NCBI RefSeq assembly: GCF_004217135.1 | Contig: NZ_SHKK01000001.1 | Coordinates: 868,001 to 932,000, forward strand | DNA: 64,000 bases | Source: Micromonospora violae | GTDB taxonomy: Bacteria; Actinomycetota; Actinomycetes; Mycobacteriales; Micromonosporaceae | Direction: 5' to 3' | In this document: piece after piece, positions 43,700-53,490 of the stretch | Layout: each line of letters begins with the position of its first letter | How positions within the stretch are numbered: position 1 is the stretch's first letter | Notes under the pieces: model-generated | What the model was told of the DNA's origin: nothing | Database searches by the model: none | Seen by the model: the letters and a program-made list of their open reading frames with translations, nothing else | Position numbers and translations under genes: made by a program

Positions 43700-44884
43700 A
43701 TGGCTGAAAACGGTCTGGCGAGCCGCCTCTACAACGGCGAGGCCGGTCTCAACATCGTCGGTCGGCGCAAGGTCTGGTTCGGCGTCGCCGGGCTCCTGAT
43801 CCTGATTGCGATCCTCAGCTTCTCGATCCGCGGGTTCAGCCTGGGCATCGAGTTCGCCGGCGGCAACTCGTTCCAGGTGCCGGCCAGCGTCGGCACGCTG
43901 GACGACGCCGAGCGGGAGGTCAACTCGGCCCTCGCCGCGCAGAACACCGGCGTCGAGGTGGCCACCACGCAGAAGGTCGGCGACGCCTACGAGCTGCGTA
44001 CGTCGCAGCTCGACGCCGAACAGGCCACCGCGGTCACGGCCCAGATCGCCGAGGACCTCGGCATCAACGTCAACGACATCAGCAGCAACCAGGTCAGTGA
44101 GGCGTGGGGCAGTCAGGTCACCGAGCGGGCCGTGCTCGGTCTGGTCATCTTCATCGCACTGGTGATGGTCTACCTGATCCTGCGCTTCGAGTGGCGGATG
44201 GCGGTCGCCGCGGTCGTCTCGCTGATCACGAACCTGATCCTCACCGCCGGCATCTACTCGCTGGTCGGCTTCGAGGTCACCCCGTCGACGATCATCGGTT
44301 TCCTCACCATCCTGGGCTTCGCGCTCTACGACGTGGTGGTGGTCTTCGACAAGGTCCAGGAGAACACCCGGGGCATCACCGCCAACAACAACCAGACGTA
44401 CGGTGAGGCGGCCAACCTGGCCATCAACCAGAGCCTGATGCGGTCGCTGAACACCTCCGTGGTCGCCCTGCTGCCGGTCGGCGGTCTGCTCTTCATCGGT
44501 GCCGGCCTGCTCGGCGCCGGCACGCTGAAGGACCTCGGTCTGGTGCTGTTCGTCGGTATGGCGGTGGCGTTCCTGACCTCCATCCTGGTGGCCACCCCGC
44601 TGCTGGCGCTGCTGAAGAACTACGACCCGCGGATCCAGGCGCACAACAAGCGCGTCCTGACCCGGCGGGGCGCGGTCAGCCGCGGCGAGGTCACCGGTAA
44701 GGGTGCCGCGAGTCCGGCAGCCCGGGCCGACGCGACCGACGAGCCGGTCGACCCGGACGCCGCCGCGCTGGCGGGCGCCGCCCCCAAGGTGGGCGCTCGG
44801 CCGGCGGGCAAGCGGCCGACCGGCGCCCGGGGCGGTCGCCCGGGTGGCGGCGGCAACCGGCCGGGTGGCGCCAAGCGGCGCTGA
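43700..44884 (+). CDS. secF: Protein translocase subunit SecF
   Basis: 394 aa, ATG one base after the secD stop. Helix 1 (about 28-47), SecF motif SLGIEFAGGNSFQV, extracytoplasmic domain to about residue 150, then helices 2-6 including TPSTIIGFLTILGFALYDVVVVFDKVQEN. The C-terminal tail (about 315-394) is long, Ala/Pro-rich and ends in a basic Gly/Arg stretch (RGGRPGGGGNRPGGAKRR), common in actinomycetes and possibly ribosome- or membrane-contacting. Pairs with SecD. Confidence 0.96.
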   Translation: MAENGLASRLYNGEAGLNIVGRRKVWFGVAGLLILIAILSFSIRGFSLGIEFAGGNSFQVPASVGTLDDAEREVNSALAAQNTGVEVATTQKVGDAYELRTSQLDAEQATAVTAQIAEDLGINVNDISSNQVSEAWGSQVTERAVLGLVIFIALVMVYLILRFEWRMAVAAVVSLITNLILTAGIYSLVGFEVTPSTIIGFLTILGFALYDVVVVFDKVQENTRGITANNNQTYGEAANLAINQSLMRSLNTSVVALLPVGGLLFIGAGLLGAGTLKDLGLVLFVGMAVAFLTSILVATPLLALLKNYDPRIQAHNKRVLTRRGAVSRGEVTGKGAASPAARADATDEPVDPDAAALAGAAPKVGARPAGKRPTGARGGRPGGGGNRPGGAKRR

Positions 44885-44902
44885 CCCACCAGAGCACACC
44901 TG

Positions 44903-44936
44903 AACGGCGTCCGGCATGCTGTTGCCGGACGCCGTT
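44903..44936 (+). terminator. Hairpin between secF and apt
   Basis: Perfect 14-bp stem (AACGGCGTCCGGCA with its complement) and a 6-base loop, 19 bases past the secF stop. No U run; may be partial read-through into apt. Confidence 0.6.
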
Positions 44937-44962
44937 CGTCGTCGAAGGAGAGCGAAACAGCC

Positions 44963-45529
44963 GTGACGGAGACCCACAGCGCCGCAGCGCGCGGGGACAG
45001 TGGTCCGGAGGCCGCCCGACTGGTTGCCAGTCGCGTGCTGGACGTGCCCGACTTTCCCAAGCCCGGCGTCCTGTTCAAGGACCTGATGCCGCTGTTCGCC
45101 GACGGCAAGGTCTTCCGTGAGGTGATCGACGGGATCGTCGCGTACCACGGACGGGACACCTTCGACGTGGTGGTCGGCATCGAGGCGCGCGGGTTCGTCG
45201 TCGCGGCGGCCATCGCGTACGCGACCGGGGTGGGCGTGGTGCCGGTGCGCAAGGCCGGCAAGCTGCCCCGACCGGCGCACTCGGTCTCCTACGCGCTGGA
45301 GTACGGCGAGGCCACCCTCGAAGTGCACGAGGACGCCTTCACCGCCGGGCACCGGGTGTTGGTGGTCGACGACGTGCTGGCCACCGGCGGCACCGCCGAG
45401 GCGACGCTGGACCTGGTCGAGCGGGCCGGTGGCACCGTCTCCGGCTTCACCGTGCTGCTGGAGCTCGGTTTCCTGGGTGGGCGTGAGCGACTGGCGCCGC
45501 GTCCCGTCCACGCCCTGCTGACCGTTTGA
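44963..45529 (+). CDS. apt: Adenine phosphoribosyltransferase
   Basis: 188 aa. GTG start with GGAGAG nine bases upstream. Converts adenine plus PRPP to AMP (purine salvage). Seen: PRPP-binding loop VLVVDDVLATGGTAEA (about 132-147), FPKPGVLFKDLMPLF near the N-terminus, and hood-domain IEARGFVVAAAIAY. The N-terminal 20 residues are a variable extension. It sits between secF and relA, the standard actinobacterial context. Confidence 0.96.
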   Translation: MTETHSAAARGDSGPEAARLVASRVLDVPDFPKPGVLFKDLMPLFADGKVFREVIDGIVAYHGRDTFDVVVGIEARGFVVAAAIAYATGVGVVPVRKAGKLPRPAHSVSYALEYGEATLEVHEDAFTAGHRVLVVDDVLATGGTAEATLDLVERAGGTVSGFTVLLELGFLGGRERLAPRPVHALLTV

Positions 45530-45725
45530 GCCCGTCGATCCTCTACTGACCGTTTGATCCCGGACCCGTCGGATGGACCCGCGCCGACCGTCCGGCGGAG
45601 CGGCACTGGACCGTCTGTGCGGGTAGCATTGCCCTTTGCTGACGCCGGCGGTAACCCGTCCGGCGGGCGAGACCAGGTCGGCCGATCTTCGGCCGGCGTG
45701 TTTCCGGCGAGCGGTGAGGAGGCCG

Positions 45726-48242
45726 GTGTCCCACGATGTCGTCCCTCCGGCGGAGGGCACGGTGCACCCCACAGGCGACGCTGACGGCTCGGTGACAGAC
45801 CGGACAGGCGACGCGCCGTCCCGGGTGACGGGCAACGGCTCCGGCAGGGTTTCCGACGCGAGCACGGTGCGTCCGACCAGTGGCCCGTCGAGCGCCGAGG
45901 CGTCACCCGGCGCCGACGGTGTCGTGGTGCCGTTCCCGACCGATGCCGGCCTCGACCCGTCGCCCAGCGGTGGCTTCGGGTTCTCCAACGCGCCCACGGG
46001 CCGACGGGTCCGGGCCCGGCTGGCCCGGTTCAACGCGCCCTGGCAGACCTCCCAGGTCAGCGAGGTGCTGGAGCCGCTCATCGCGAGCCACCGGGACAAC
46101 CATCCCAAGGCGGACGCCCGGCTGCTCCAGCGCGCCTTCGACACGGCCGCGCGGTGGCACTCCGGGCAGTACCGCAAGTCCGGTGACCCCTACATCACCC
46201 ACCCCCTCGCCGTGGCGACGATCCTCGGCAACCTGGGCATGGACACCACCACCCTGGTCGCCGCGCTGCTGCACGACACCATCGAGGACACGGAGTACAC
46301 CCTCGACCAGATGCGGGCCGACTTCGGTGGCGAGGTCGCCCTGCTGGTCGACGGCGTCACCAAGCTCGACAAGGTCAAGCTCGGTGACGCGGCCAAGGCC
46401 GAGACGATCCGCAAGATGGTCGTCGCCATGGCCAAGGACCCGCGGGTGCTGGTGATCAAGCTGGCCGACCGGCTGCACAACATGCGCACCCTGACATTCC
46501 TGCCCCGCCCCAAGCAGGAGCAGAAGGCCAAGGAGACGCTGGAGATCCTGGCGCCGCTGGCGCACCGGCTCGGTATGAACACGATCAAGTGGGAGCTGGA
46601 GGACCTGTCCTTCGGCACGCTGTTCCCGAAGCGCTACGAGGAGATCAACCGGCTGATCGGGGAGCACCAGCCGCAGCGCGAGGCGCTGCTGCGGCAGGTG
46701 ACGCAGAAGGTGCAGACCGACCTGAAGGCCGCCAAGATCAAGGCGGAGACCACCGGGCGGCCGAAGCACCTCTACTCGATCTACCAGAAGATGATCGTGC
46801 GGGGTCGCGACTTCAACGACATCTACGACCTGGTCGGCGTGCGCATCCTGGTCGACACGGTTCGCGACTGCTACGCGGCGCTGGGCGTGATCCACGCCAA
46901 CTGGCAGCCGGTGCCGGGCCGGTTCAAGGACTACATCGCCATGCCCAAGTTCAACATGTACCAGTCGTTGCACACGACTGTCATCGGGCCCACCGGCAAG
47001 CCGGTGGAGATGCAGATCCGCACGTACGCGATGCACCGCACCGCCGAGTTCGGCATCGCCGCGCACTGGAAGTACAAGGAGCACAAGGGCACCCAGATCG
47101 TCGGCCCGCCGGCACACATCGACGAGATGACCTGGCTGCGGCAGCTGCTCGACTGGCAGCGTGAGGCGGCCGACCCGAGCGAGTTCCTCGACGCGCTGCG
47201 CTTCGACCTGTCCAGCCAGGAGGTGTACGTCTTCACCCCGAAGGGTGACGTCATCCCGCTGCCGACCGGGTCGACGCCGGTGGATTTCGCGTACGCGGTG
47301 CACACCGAGGTGGGGCACAAGTGCATCGGGGCGCGGGTCAACGGCAAGCTGGTGCCCCTCGAGTCGACGCTCTCCAACGGCGACGTGATCGAGATCTTCA
47401 CGTCGAAGTCCGAGACGGCCGGCCCCACACAGGACTGGCTGGGCTTCGTCAAGAGCCCGCGCGCCCGTACGAAGATCCGGCAGTACTTCAACAAGGAGCG
47501 CCGCGAGGAGGCGATCGAGGCCGGCAAGGACGCGATCGTCAAGGCGATGCGCAAGCAGGGCATGCCGTTGCAGCGGATGCTCACCTCCGACGCCTTGATG
47601 TCGATCGCCCGGGACCTGCACCTGGCCGACGTGGCCTCGCTCTACGCGGCGGTCGGCGACAGCCAGGTCTCCGCGCAGTCGGTGGTGCAGAAGCTGATGG
47701 CCGCGTACGGCGGCGAGGAGGGCGCGGCGGAGGACATCGCCGAGACCGCCGTCGCCACCCGGCCGCCGCGCAGCCGGCAGAGCAGCAGCGACCCGGGCGT
47801 GGTGGTCCGGGGCGTCAGCGACGTCTGGATCAAGCTGGCCCGCTGCTGCACCCCGGTCCCACCGGACTCGGTGTTCGGTTTCGTCACCCGCTCCGGCGGG
47901 GTGAGCGTGCACCGCGACGACTGCGCCAACGCCGAGGACCTGCGCGCGCAGAGCGAGCGGGTGGTCGAGGTGAGTTGGAAGCTCACCTCCGCCTCGACGT
48001 TCCTGGTCGCCATCCAGGTGGAGGCGTTGGACCGGCACAAGCTGCTGGCCGACGTCACCCGGGTGCTCTCGGACGAACGGGTCAACATCCTCTCCGCCAC
48101 CGTCACCACCACCCGCGACCGGGTGGCGGTGAGCCGGTTCAGCTTCGAGATGGCCGACCCGAAGCACCTGGGCCACCTGCTGGCCACGGTCCGCAAGGTC
48201 GACGGCGTCTTCGACGCCTACCGGGTCACCTCCGGGGCCTGA
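45726..48242 (+). CDS. relA: Bifunctional (p)ppGpp synthetase/hydrolase RelA/SpoT (Rel)
   Basis: 838 aa. I chose GTG at 45726 ([14 protein letters not shown]), with GAGGAGG directly upstream. Residues 1-100 are a low-complexity leader. The hydrolase HD domain keeps [10 protein letters not shown] (H183-D184) and the HNMRTL motif. The synthetase (about 330-460) has [16 protein letters not shown] and VEMQIRT. The TGS domain follows ([16 protein letters not shown]), then a helical/zinc-finger region ([10 protein letters not shown]) and a C-terminal ACT domain. It makes and degrades the stringent-response alarmone, sensing uncharged tRNA on ribosomes. Confidence 0.97.
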   Translation: MSHDVVPPAEGTVHPTGDADGSVTDRTGDAPSRVTGNGSGRVSDASTVRPTSGPSSAEASPGADGVVVPFPTDAGLDPSPSGGFGFSNAPTGRRVRARLARFNAPWQTSQVSEVLEPLIASHRDNHPKADARLLQRAFDTAARWHSGQYRKSGDPYITHPLAVATILGNLGMDTTTLVAALLHDTIEDTEYTLDQMRADFGGEVALLVDGVTKLDKVKLGDAAKAETIRKMVVAMAKDPRVLVIKLADRLHNMRTLTFLPRPKQEQKAKETLEILAPLAHRLGMNTIKWELEDLSFGTLFPKRYEEINRLIGEHQPQREALLRQVTQKVQTDLKAAKIKAETTGRPKHLYSIYQKMIVRGRDFNDIYDLVGVRILVDTVRDCYAALGVIHANWQPVPGRFKDYIAMPKFNMYQSLHTTVIGPTGKPVEMQIRTYAMHRTAEFGIAAHWKYKEHKGTQIVGPPAHIDEMTWLRQLLDWQREAADPSEFLDALRFDLSSQEVYVFTPKGDVIPLPTGSTPVDFAYAVHTEVGHKCIGARVNGKLVPLESTLSNGDVIEIFTSKSETAGPTQDWLGFVKSPRARTKIRQYFNKERREEAIEAGKDAIVKAMRKQGMPLQRMLTSDALMSIARDLHLADVASLYAAVGDSQVSAQSVVQKLMAAYGGEEGAAEDIAETAVATRPPRSRQSSSDPGVVVRGVSDVWIKLARCCTPVPPDSVFGFVTRSGGVSVHRDDCANAEDLRAQSERVVEVSWKLTSASTFLVAIQVEALDRHKLLADVTRVLSDERVNILSATVTTTRDRVAVSRFSFEMADPKHLGHLLATVRKVDGVFDAYRVTSGA

Positions 48243-48265
48243 CCACCCGTACCCCGAACACGACA

Positions 48266-48292
48266 GCGCCCGCCGGCTCAGCCGGCGGGCGC
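48266..48292. terminator. Two-way terminator between relA and the cyclophilin gene
   Basis: Perfect 12-bp stem GCGCCCGCCGGC/GCCGGCGGGCGC with loop TCA, 23 bases past the relA stop and 19 bases from the converging stop. Confidence 0.75.
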
Positions 48293-48311
48293 TTGGTCGT
48301 CTGCGCGGGTG

Positions 48312-49151
48312 TCAGCTCTGCGGCGGGCTCATCGTGAGGTCCTTGATGATGACCTCCTTCTTCGGGTGGCCGCCGCCGGCCTGCTGGGCGAACGCCCCGT
48401 CGTCGCCGGCCTTCGCCACGTCCTGGACGAGATCCATGCCGCCGGTGATGGTGCCCAGCACGGTGTACGCCGGGTCCAGCGGGGAGTCGCCGAACACGAT
48501 GAAGAACTGGCTGCCGGTGCTCCCCGGGTCCTGGGACTTGGCCATCGCGATGACACCCTCCGGGTACGGCGGGCGCTTGTCGGTGGGCAGGTTCTCCTCG
48601 GCCATGCGGTAGCTCGGGCCGCCCTGGCCGTCGGTGTCCCGCCAGCCGTTGCCGGTGGCGCTGGGGTCACCGCACTGCAACACCTTGATGCCCTCGGTCA
48701 CCAGCCGGTGGCACTTGGTGTTGTCGAAGAAGTTCTTCTCCGCGAGGTAGGTGAAGCTGCCCGCCGTGCACGGCACCAGCGACCGGTCGACCTTGGCGGT
48801 GATCGGGCCGAGGTTCGTGTCGATCGTCATGGTCTGCACGCCCGTGGAGGACTGCTGACTGCCCGGCACCCCCACGTCCTTGATCTGCGGGGGCCGCTGC
48901 TCGGTGGGCAGCGCGTTGTACGCGCACTCCGCCATGCCGGCCGCCGGCGCGGCGGTGTCGCTCTTGTCGTCGTCGCCGCCGAGGCTCACCGCCAGCCAGA
49001 CGGTGCCGGCGACCACGAGCACCAGCGCGGCGGCCGCGCTGACGATCGCCGTCGTCTGGCGGCGCTTGCGGGCCTTGGCCGCGCGCTCGGCCATCTCCTT
49101 CTCGAGCCGGGCGCGGGCCGCCGCGCGCTGCCGCTCTCTGGTGGACGTCAC
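48312..49151 (-). CDS. Membrane-anchored peptidyl-prolyl isomerase (cyclophilin type)
   Basis: 279 aa. An N-terminal basic helix (MTSTRERQRAAARARLEKEM) and one membrane segment (about 36-57) place the cyclophilin domain (about 95-275) outside the cell. Active-site elements: CHRLV carries the catalytic Arg (FHRV in classical cyclophilins), QCGDP and TGSQFFIVF. Four Cys (ECAYN, VPCTA, TKCHR, LQCGD) match those of the next gene and probably form two disulphides. It likely assists folding of exported proteins. Tandem with a diverged paralogue. Confidence 0.92.
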   Translation of the reverse strand: MTSTRERQRAAARARLEKEMAERAAKARKRRQTTAIVSAAAALVLVVAGTVWLAVSLGGDDDKSDTAAPAAGMAECAYNALPTEQRPPQIKDVGVPGSQQSSTGVQTMTIDTNLGPITAKVDRSLVPCTAGSFTYLAEKNFFDNTKCHRLVTEGIKVLQCGDPSATGNGWRDTDGQGGPSYRMAEENLPTDKRPPYPEGVIAMAKSQDPGSTGSQFFIVFGDSPLDPAYTVLGTITGGMDLVQDVAKAGDDGAFAQQAGGGHPKKEVIIKDLTMSPPQS

Positions 49152-49210
49152 GCCTGGATCCTCCTGGCTGTCTGCTGCTGAGTGCCGCTTGAGTGGGTGG
49201 TGGCGCCCGG

Positions 49211-50095
49211 TCAGCCGGCGCTCGGGCTGCTGGCCGGGGTGCCAGAGGCCGACGGCGCCGGTGCCGCACCGGTGACCGGCTCACCGACCGTGAGGCTCTG
49301 GATCGTCACATCGGTGCTGGGCTTGACCTTCGCCCCGGTCCCATTGTCCACGGTCGGGAGGGCACCGATCTTCTCCACCACGTCCAGCCCGCCGGTCACC
49401 CGGCCGATGACCGGGTACTTCGGGTCGGCGGTGGTGAAGTCCTTGAAGAAGATCAGGAACTGGCTGCCGTTGCTGCCCGGCGGGTTGGAGACCATCGCCA
49501 CCGTGCCCTTCGGGTACGTCGGCGGCTGGCCGGGGGCCGGGGTGGCCGACGGTGACGCCGACGGCACGGTCGGCAGTTCCTCGTCGTAGAACGAGTAGGT
49601 CGGCCCACCGAGACCGGTGCCGCTGGGGTCGCCGCAGTGCAGCGCGCCCTCGGCGGTGATCTCGTGGCACTTGGTGTTGTCGTAGAACGACCGGCTGGCC
49701 AGGTGGGCGATGCTCGCCGCCGCGCACGGGGAGTTGGTCAGGTTCAGCTCCGCGGTGATCGGCCCGCCCTGGTTCGTGGTCACCGTCATGGCCCGGGTGC
49801 CGTCGGTGGGCAGGTCCTTGGTGGCCGGCGTGCCCACGTCCTTGAGGTTGGTGTTGGCCGTGGCGTCCTGCGGAGTCCAGAGGCAGGTGTCCTGCGCGGC
49901 CGTGTTCTGCTCCGGGTCGGAGTCGAACGCTCCGAGCGCCCAGGCCGAGCCGGCCACGACCAGCACGAGGATCAGAGCCGCGCCGACGCCGGCCTGGATC
50001 TGCCGTCGGCGCCGCGTAGCGGCGGCCCGGCGAGCCATCTGCCGGTCGAGCTTGGCCCGCGCCAGTTTGCGCTGCCGGTCCCTGCTGGAAGCCAC
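49211..50095 (-). CDS. Membrane-anchored cyclophilin paralogue with altered active site
   Basis: 294 aa. I chose GTG at 50095 (ASSRDRQRKLARAKLD), with AAAGGGGAG upstream. Same layout as the neighbour: basic helix, membrane segment (about 35-55), extracytoplasmic cyclophilin domain, plus a Pro/Ala/Ser tail. The four Cys are kept (DTCLWT, SPCAA, TKCHE, LHCGD), but the catalytic Arg position is Glu (CHEI) and the substrate region reads GSQFLIFF. A loop of about 20 Pro/Ser-rich residues is inserted (VPSASPSATPAPGQPP). It may be a binding chaperone rather than an isomerase. Confidence 0.9.
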   Translation of the reverse strand: MASSRDRQRKLARAKLDRQMARRAAATRRRRQIQAGVGAALILVLVVAGSAWALGAFDSDPEQNTAAQDTCLWTPQDATANTNLKDVGTPATKDLPTDGTRAMTVTTNQGGPITAELNLTNSPCAAASIAHLASRSFYDNTKCHEITAEGALHCGDPSGTGLGGPTYSFYDEELPTVPSASPSATPAPGQPPTYPKGTVAMVSNPPGSNGSQFLIFFKDFTTADPKYPVIGRVTGGLDVVEKIGALPTVDNGTGAKVKPSTDVTIQSLTVGEPVTGAAPAPSASGTPASSPSAG

Positions 50096-50365
50096 CCGTG
50101 CTCCCCTTTCCTCTGCCTGGTCGTCGTCGGCGGCCGGTCGCTCCGGCCGTCCGAGCGTCACGTGTGCCGCGCCACACGCCCGCCAGAGTGTACGGCTAGT
50201 GACTGGGAATGTGGTGTACGAGGTCCACCCCGTCCCGAGCAGCGCTTATCGGAGGTTGTCACTGTGCCCCACGGGACGCCTGGGACGGGACGCGGCGAAC
50301 TCGCTCGGCCGGCCCGATAGGCTGCTGGGCAGGACGACAGCTGCTCGACGGAAAGGACAGCGCCC

Positions 50366-51076
50366 GTGCTCGTGGCCGGCTTTCCCGCGGACGCCTTCGG
50401 CACCAACTGCTACGTGGTTGCCACCGCGCCGGGGGAGCAGTGCGTGGTGGTCGACCCCGGCATCGGGGTGCTCGACCAGCTCGACGCGCTGCTCGCCGAG
50501 CACCGCCTGCATCCGGCCGCCGTGCTGCTCACCCACGGCCACCTCGACCACACCTTCTCGGTGGCGCCGGTCTGCGGTGCGCGCGGCATCACCGCGTACG
50601 TGCACCCCGGCGACCGGGAGATGGTGGCCGACCCGTCCAAGGGCCTCTCGGCCGACCTGACGTCGCTCTTCGGCGGCCGGCTCAGCTACACCGAGCCGGA
50701 GGACGTGGCGGAGCTGACCGACGGCGCCACCCTCACGCTCGCCGGCCTGGAGATCGCCGTCGACCACGCCCCGGGCCATACCGGCGGGTCGGTGCTGTTC
50801 CGACTGCCCGGCACGGGGTCGAGGTGGGAGGCCGACGAGTTGTGCCTCTCCGGGGACGTCCTCTTCGCCGGGTCGATCGGCCGCACCGACCTGCCGGGCG
50901 GGAGCATGCCGGCCATGCTCACCAGCCTGCGCGACAAGATTCTTCCGCTGGCCGACGACACCGTCGTGCTGCCCGGCCACGGCCCGAGCACCACCATCGG
51001 CCACGAGCGCGCCAGTAACCCGTACCTCATCGAGGTGGCCGGCACGTCGCCGGCCGCTCCCACCCGGGGCCTCTAG
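50366..51076 (+). CDS. Metallo-beta-lactamase fold hydrolase (glyoxalase II-like)
   Basis: 236 aa. GTG start with AAGGACAG upstream. Metal ligands: THGHLDHT (H57, H59, D61, H62), GHTGGS, the bridging Asp in LSGDVLFAGSIG and the last His in LPGHGP. The GRTDLPGG stretch is typical of YcbL-type hydroxyacylglutathione hydrolase relatives. Actinomycetes use mycothiol rather than glutathione, so a mycothiol or other thioester substrate is more likely. Located between the cyclophilins and hisS, as in many actinobacteria. Confidence 0.9.
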   Translation: MLVAGFPADAFGTNCYVVATAPGEQCVVVDPGIGVLDQLDALLAEHRLHPAAVLLTHGHLDHTFSVAPVCGARGITAYVHPGDREMVADPSKGLSADLTSLFGGRLSYTEPEDVAELTDGATLTLAGLEIAVDHAPGHTGGSVLFRLPGTGSRWEADELCLSGDVLFAGSIGRTDLPGGSMPAMLTSLRDKILPLADDTVVLPGHGPSTTIGHERASNPYLIEVAGTSPAAPTRGL

Positions 51077-51148
51077 ATCTTCGTCCGCGCCGCGCGCGGA
51101 CCCACGACACCACCGCGCCGCGGGCGCGGAACCGCAAGGAGTACGCCG

Positions 51149-52477
51149 ATGAGCAAGCCCACGCCCATCTCCGGTTTCCCGGAGTGGACCCCCGGTCAGC
51201 GGATGATCGAGCAGTTCGTGCTCGACAAGATCCGGGCGACCTTCGAGCTGTACGGCTTCGCACCGCTGGAGACCCGGGCCGTGGAGCCGCTGGACCAGCT
51301 GCTGCGCAAGGGCGAGACCTCGAAGGAGGTCTACGTGATCCGGCGGTTGCACGCCGACGCCGAGGGTGCCGGTTCGGACGATCAGCTCGGCCTGCACTTC
51401 GACCTGACCGTGCCGTTCGCCCGGTACGTGCTGGAGAACGCCGGCAAGCTGAGCTTCCCGTTCCGCCGCTACCAGATCCAGAAGGTGTGGCGGGGTGAGC
51501 GGCCGCAGGAGGGCCGCTACCGGGAGTTCGTCCAGGCCGACATCGACATCGTCGACCGGGACACCCTGGCGTCACACCACGAGGCGGAGATGCCGCTGGT
51601 GATCGGGGACGCGCTGCGCTCGTTGCCGATCCCGCCGGTGACCATCCAGGTGAACAACCGCAAGATCTGTGAGGGCTTCTACCGGGGCATCGGGCTGACC
51701 GACCCGGAGGCGACGCTGCGTGCCGTGGACAAGCTCGACAAGATCGGGCCGGCGAAGGTGACCGAGCTGCTGGCCCAGACCGCCGGGGCGAGCGAGGCGC
51801 AGGCCAAGGCGTGCCTGGCGCTGGCCGAGATCTCCGCCCCGGACGCCTCGTTCGCCGACGCCGTCCGGGCCCTCGGGGTGAGCGACCCGCTGCTCGACGA
51901 GGGCATCGAGGAGTTGGCCCGGGTGGTGGAGACCGCCGCCGAGCACTCGCCCGGCCTCTGTGTGGCGGACCTGCGCATCGCCCGTGGTCTGGATTACTAC
52001 ACCGGCACCGTCTACGAGACCCAGCTGCGCGGCTACGAGCGCTTCGGCTCGATCTGCTCCGGCGGCCGGTACGACAACCTGGCCAGCGCCGGCGCCGTCT
52101 CGTACCCGGGGGTGGGGATCTCGATCGGGGTGACCCGCCTGCTCGGGCTGCTCTTCGGCGCGGGGGAGCTGTCGGTGTCCCGGGAGGTGCCGACCGCCGT
52201 GCTCGTCGCGGTGACCAGCGAGGAGCAGCGTACGGCCAGCAACCGGGTGGCCGAGGCGCTGCGGCGGCGCGGGGTGCCGACCGAGGTGTCGCCGAGCGCG
52301 GCGAAGTTCGGCAAGCAGATCCGTTACGCGGAGCGGCGCGGCATCCCGTACGTCTGGTTCCCGGGTGCCGAGGGGGCGCCGGACGAGGTGAAGGACATCC
52401 GCTCCGGTGAGCAGGTCACGGCGGGTGCCCAGGAGTGGATGCCACCCCTGGCGGACCTCAAGCCGGCGGTTGGTTGA
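51149..52477 (+). CDS. hisS: Histidyl-tRNA synthetase
   Basis: 442 aa class II synthetase, ATG with AAGGAG 7 bases upstream. Motif 2 region FRRYQIQKVWRGERPQEGRYREF (split: FRRYQIQKVWRGE, then RYREFVQADIDIV), histidine-specific ARGLDYYTGTVYE, motif 3 GVGISIGVTRLLGLL, and C-terminal anticodon-binding domain (about 345-440: PTAVLVAVTSEEQRTAS). Attaches His to tRNA-His. Monocistronic, 72 bases after the hydrolase. Confidence 0.97.
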   Translation: MSKPTPISGFPEWTPGQRMIEQFVLDKIRATFELYGFAPLETRAVEPLDQLLRKGETSKEVYVIRRLHADAEGAGSDDQLGLHFDLTVPFARYVLENAGKLSFPFRRYQIQKVWRGERPQEGRYREFVQADIDIVDRDTLASHHEAEMPLVIGDALRSLPIPPVTIQVNNRKICEGFYRGIGLTDPEATLRAVDKLDKIGPAKVTELLAQTAGASEAQAKACLALAEISAPDASFADAVRALGVSDPLLDEGIEELARVVETAAEHSPGLCVADLRIARGLDYYTGTVYETQLRGYERFGSICSGGRYDNLASAGAVSYPGVGISIGVTRLLGLLFGAGELSVSREVPTAVLVAVTSEEQRTASNRVAEALRRRGVPTEVSPSAAKFGKQIRYAERRGIPYVWFPGAEGAPDEVKDIRSGEQVTAGAQEWMPPLADLKPAVG

Positions 52478-52508
52478 GCGGCCCCACTGGCGCTAACGGC
52501 CGCGGGGA

Positions 52509-52539
52509 CCTACGGTAGCGTAAGTTACGCCACCGTAGG
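52509..52539. promoter_or_regulatory. 31-bp operator overlapping the desaturase RBS region
   Basis: CCTACGGTAGCGTAA (52509-52523), G, then TTACGCCACCGTAGG (52525-52539): 14 of 15 positions are complementary. The site ends 9 bases before the GTG and abuts the AGGGAG RBS, so a bound dimer would block transcription or be transcribed into the leader as a hairpin. The cognate regulator is not adjacent. Confidence 0.75.
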
Positions 52540-52548
52540 GAGTTTCTC

Positions 52549-53490
52549 GTGACCGTCAGCACCACATTGAGTCAGACCGCGCTGCTCGTCGAGTTGGAGC
52601 CGGTGGTCGCGCGCAACCTGGACCGCCATCTCTCGCTCGCCAAGGAGTGGTTCCCGCACGAGTACGTGCCGTGGAGCGAGGGGCGGACCTTCGACGGGCC
52701 GCTCGGCGGCGAGGCGTGGTCAGCGACCGACTCCACCATCCCGGACGTGGCCCGCACCGCGCTGATCGTGAACCTGCTGACCGAGGACAACCTGCCCTCG
52801 TACCACCACGAGATCGCCACCCTGTTCGGCCGCGACGGCGCGTGGGGCACCTGGGTGCACCGCTGGACGGCCGAGGAGGGCCGGCACGGGGTGGCGATCC
52901 GCGACTACCTGACCGTCACCCGGGCGGTCGACCCGGTGGCGCTGGAGCGGGCCCGGATGACGCACATGTCGGAGGGGTACACCAACGCCCACGGCGACGA
53001 GGTGCTGCACTCGCTGGCGTACGTCTCGTTCCAGGAGCTGGCCACCCGGATCTCGCACCGCAACACCGGCAAGGCCACCGGCGACCCGGCCTGCGAGGCG
53101 CTGCTGGCCCGGGTGGCTGCCGACGAGAACCTGCACATGGTCTTCTACCGCAATCTGCTCGCCGCGGCGTTCGAGTTGGCGCCGAGCCAGGCCATGCGGG
53201 CCGTCGCCGACGTGGTGGCCGACTTCCAGATGCCGGGCAACGGCATCGAGGGCTTCGCCCGTAAGTCGGTGGCGATCGCCCTGGCCGGCATCTACGACCT
53301 GCGTCAGCACCGCGACGAGGTGTTGCAGCCGGTCCTGCGTCAGTGGGACGTCTTCAACGTGACCGGCCTCGACGCCGACGGCGAAGCCGCCCGCGAGCAG
53401 CTGGCCGCCCAGATGGAGACCCTCGACCGCGCCGCCAGCCGCTTCGAGGAAAAGCGCGACGCGCGAGCCGCCCGCCTAGCCCCCCGCTAA
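52549..53490 (+). CDS. Acyl-ACP desaturase (soluble diiron)
   Basis: 313 aa ferritin-like diiron protein. The carboxylate/histidine ligand motifs are TEDNLPSYHHE, EEGRHG and DENLHM, the E..ExxH pairs of fatty-acid desaturase type 2 (DesA-like). It inserts a cis double bond in ACP-bound acyl chains, adjusting membrane fluidity. GTG start with AGGGAG seven bases upstream. Monocistronic. The large palindrome in its promoter fits control by a fatty-acid-responsive TetR-type repressor. Confidence 0.9.
   Translation: MTVSTTLSQTALLVELEPVVARNLDRHLSLAKEWFPHEYVPWSEGRTFDGPLGGEAWSATDSTIPDVARTALIVNLLTEDNLPSYHHEIATLFGRDGAWGTWVHRWTAEEGRHGVAIRDYLTVTRAVDPVALERARMTHMSEGYTNAHGDEVLHSLAYVSFQELATRISHRNTGKATGDPACEALLARVAADENLHMVFYRNLLAAAFELAPSQAMRAVADVVADFQMPGNGIEGFARKSVAIALAGIYDLRQHRDEVLQPVLRQWDVFNVTGLDADGEAAREQLAAQMETLDRAASRFEEKRDARAARLAPR

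Noticed and set aside
45530..45725. Two similar CTGACCGTTTGA stretches after apt (45518-45529 and 45546-45557)
   Set aside because: A short duplication around the stop codon; no structure or regulatory logic visible beyond that.
45903..48176. 757-codon minus-strand open frame opposite relA
   Set aside because: Shadow of relA; no recognisable protein sequence.
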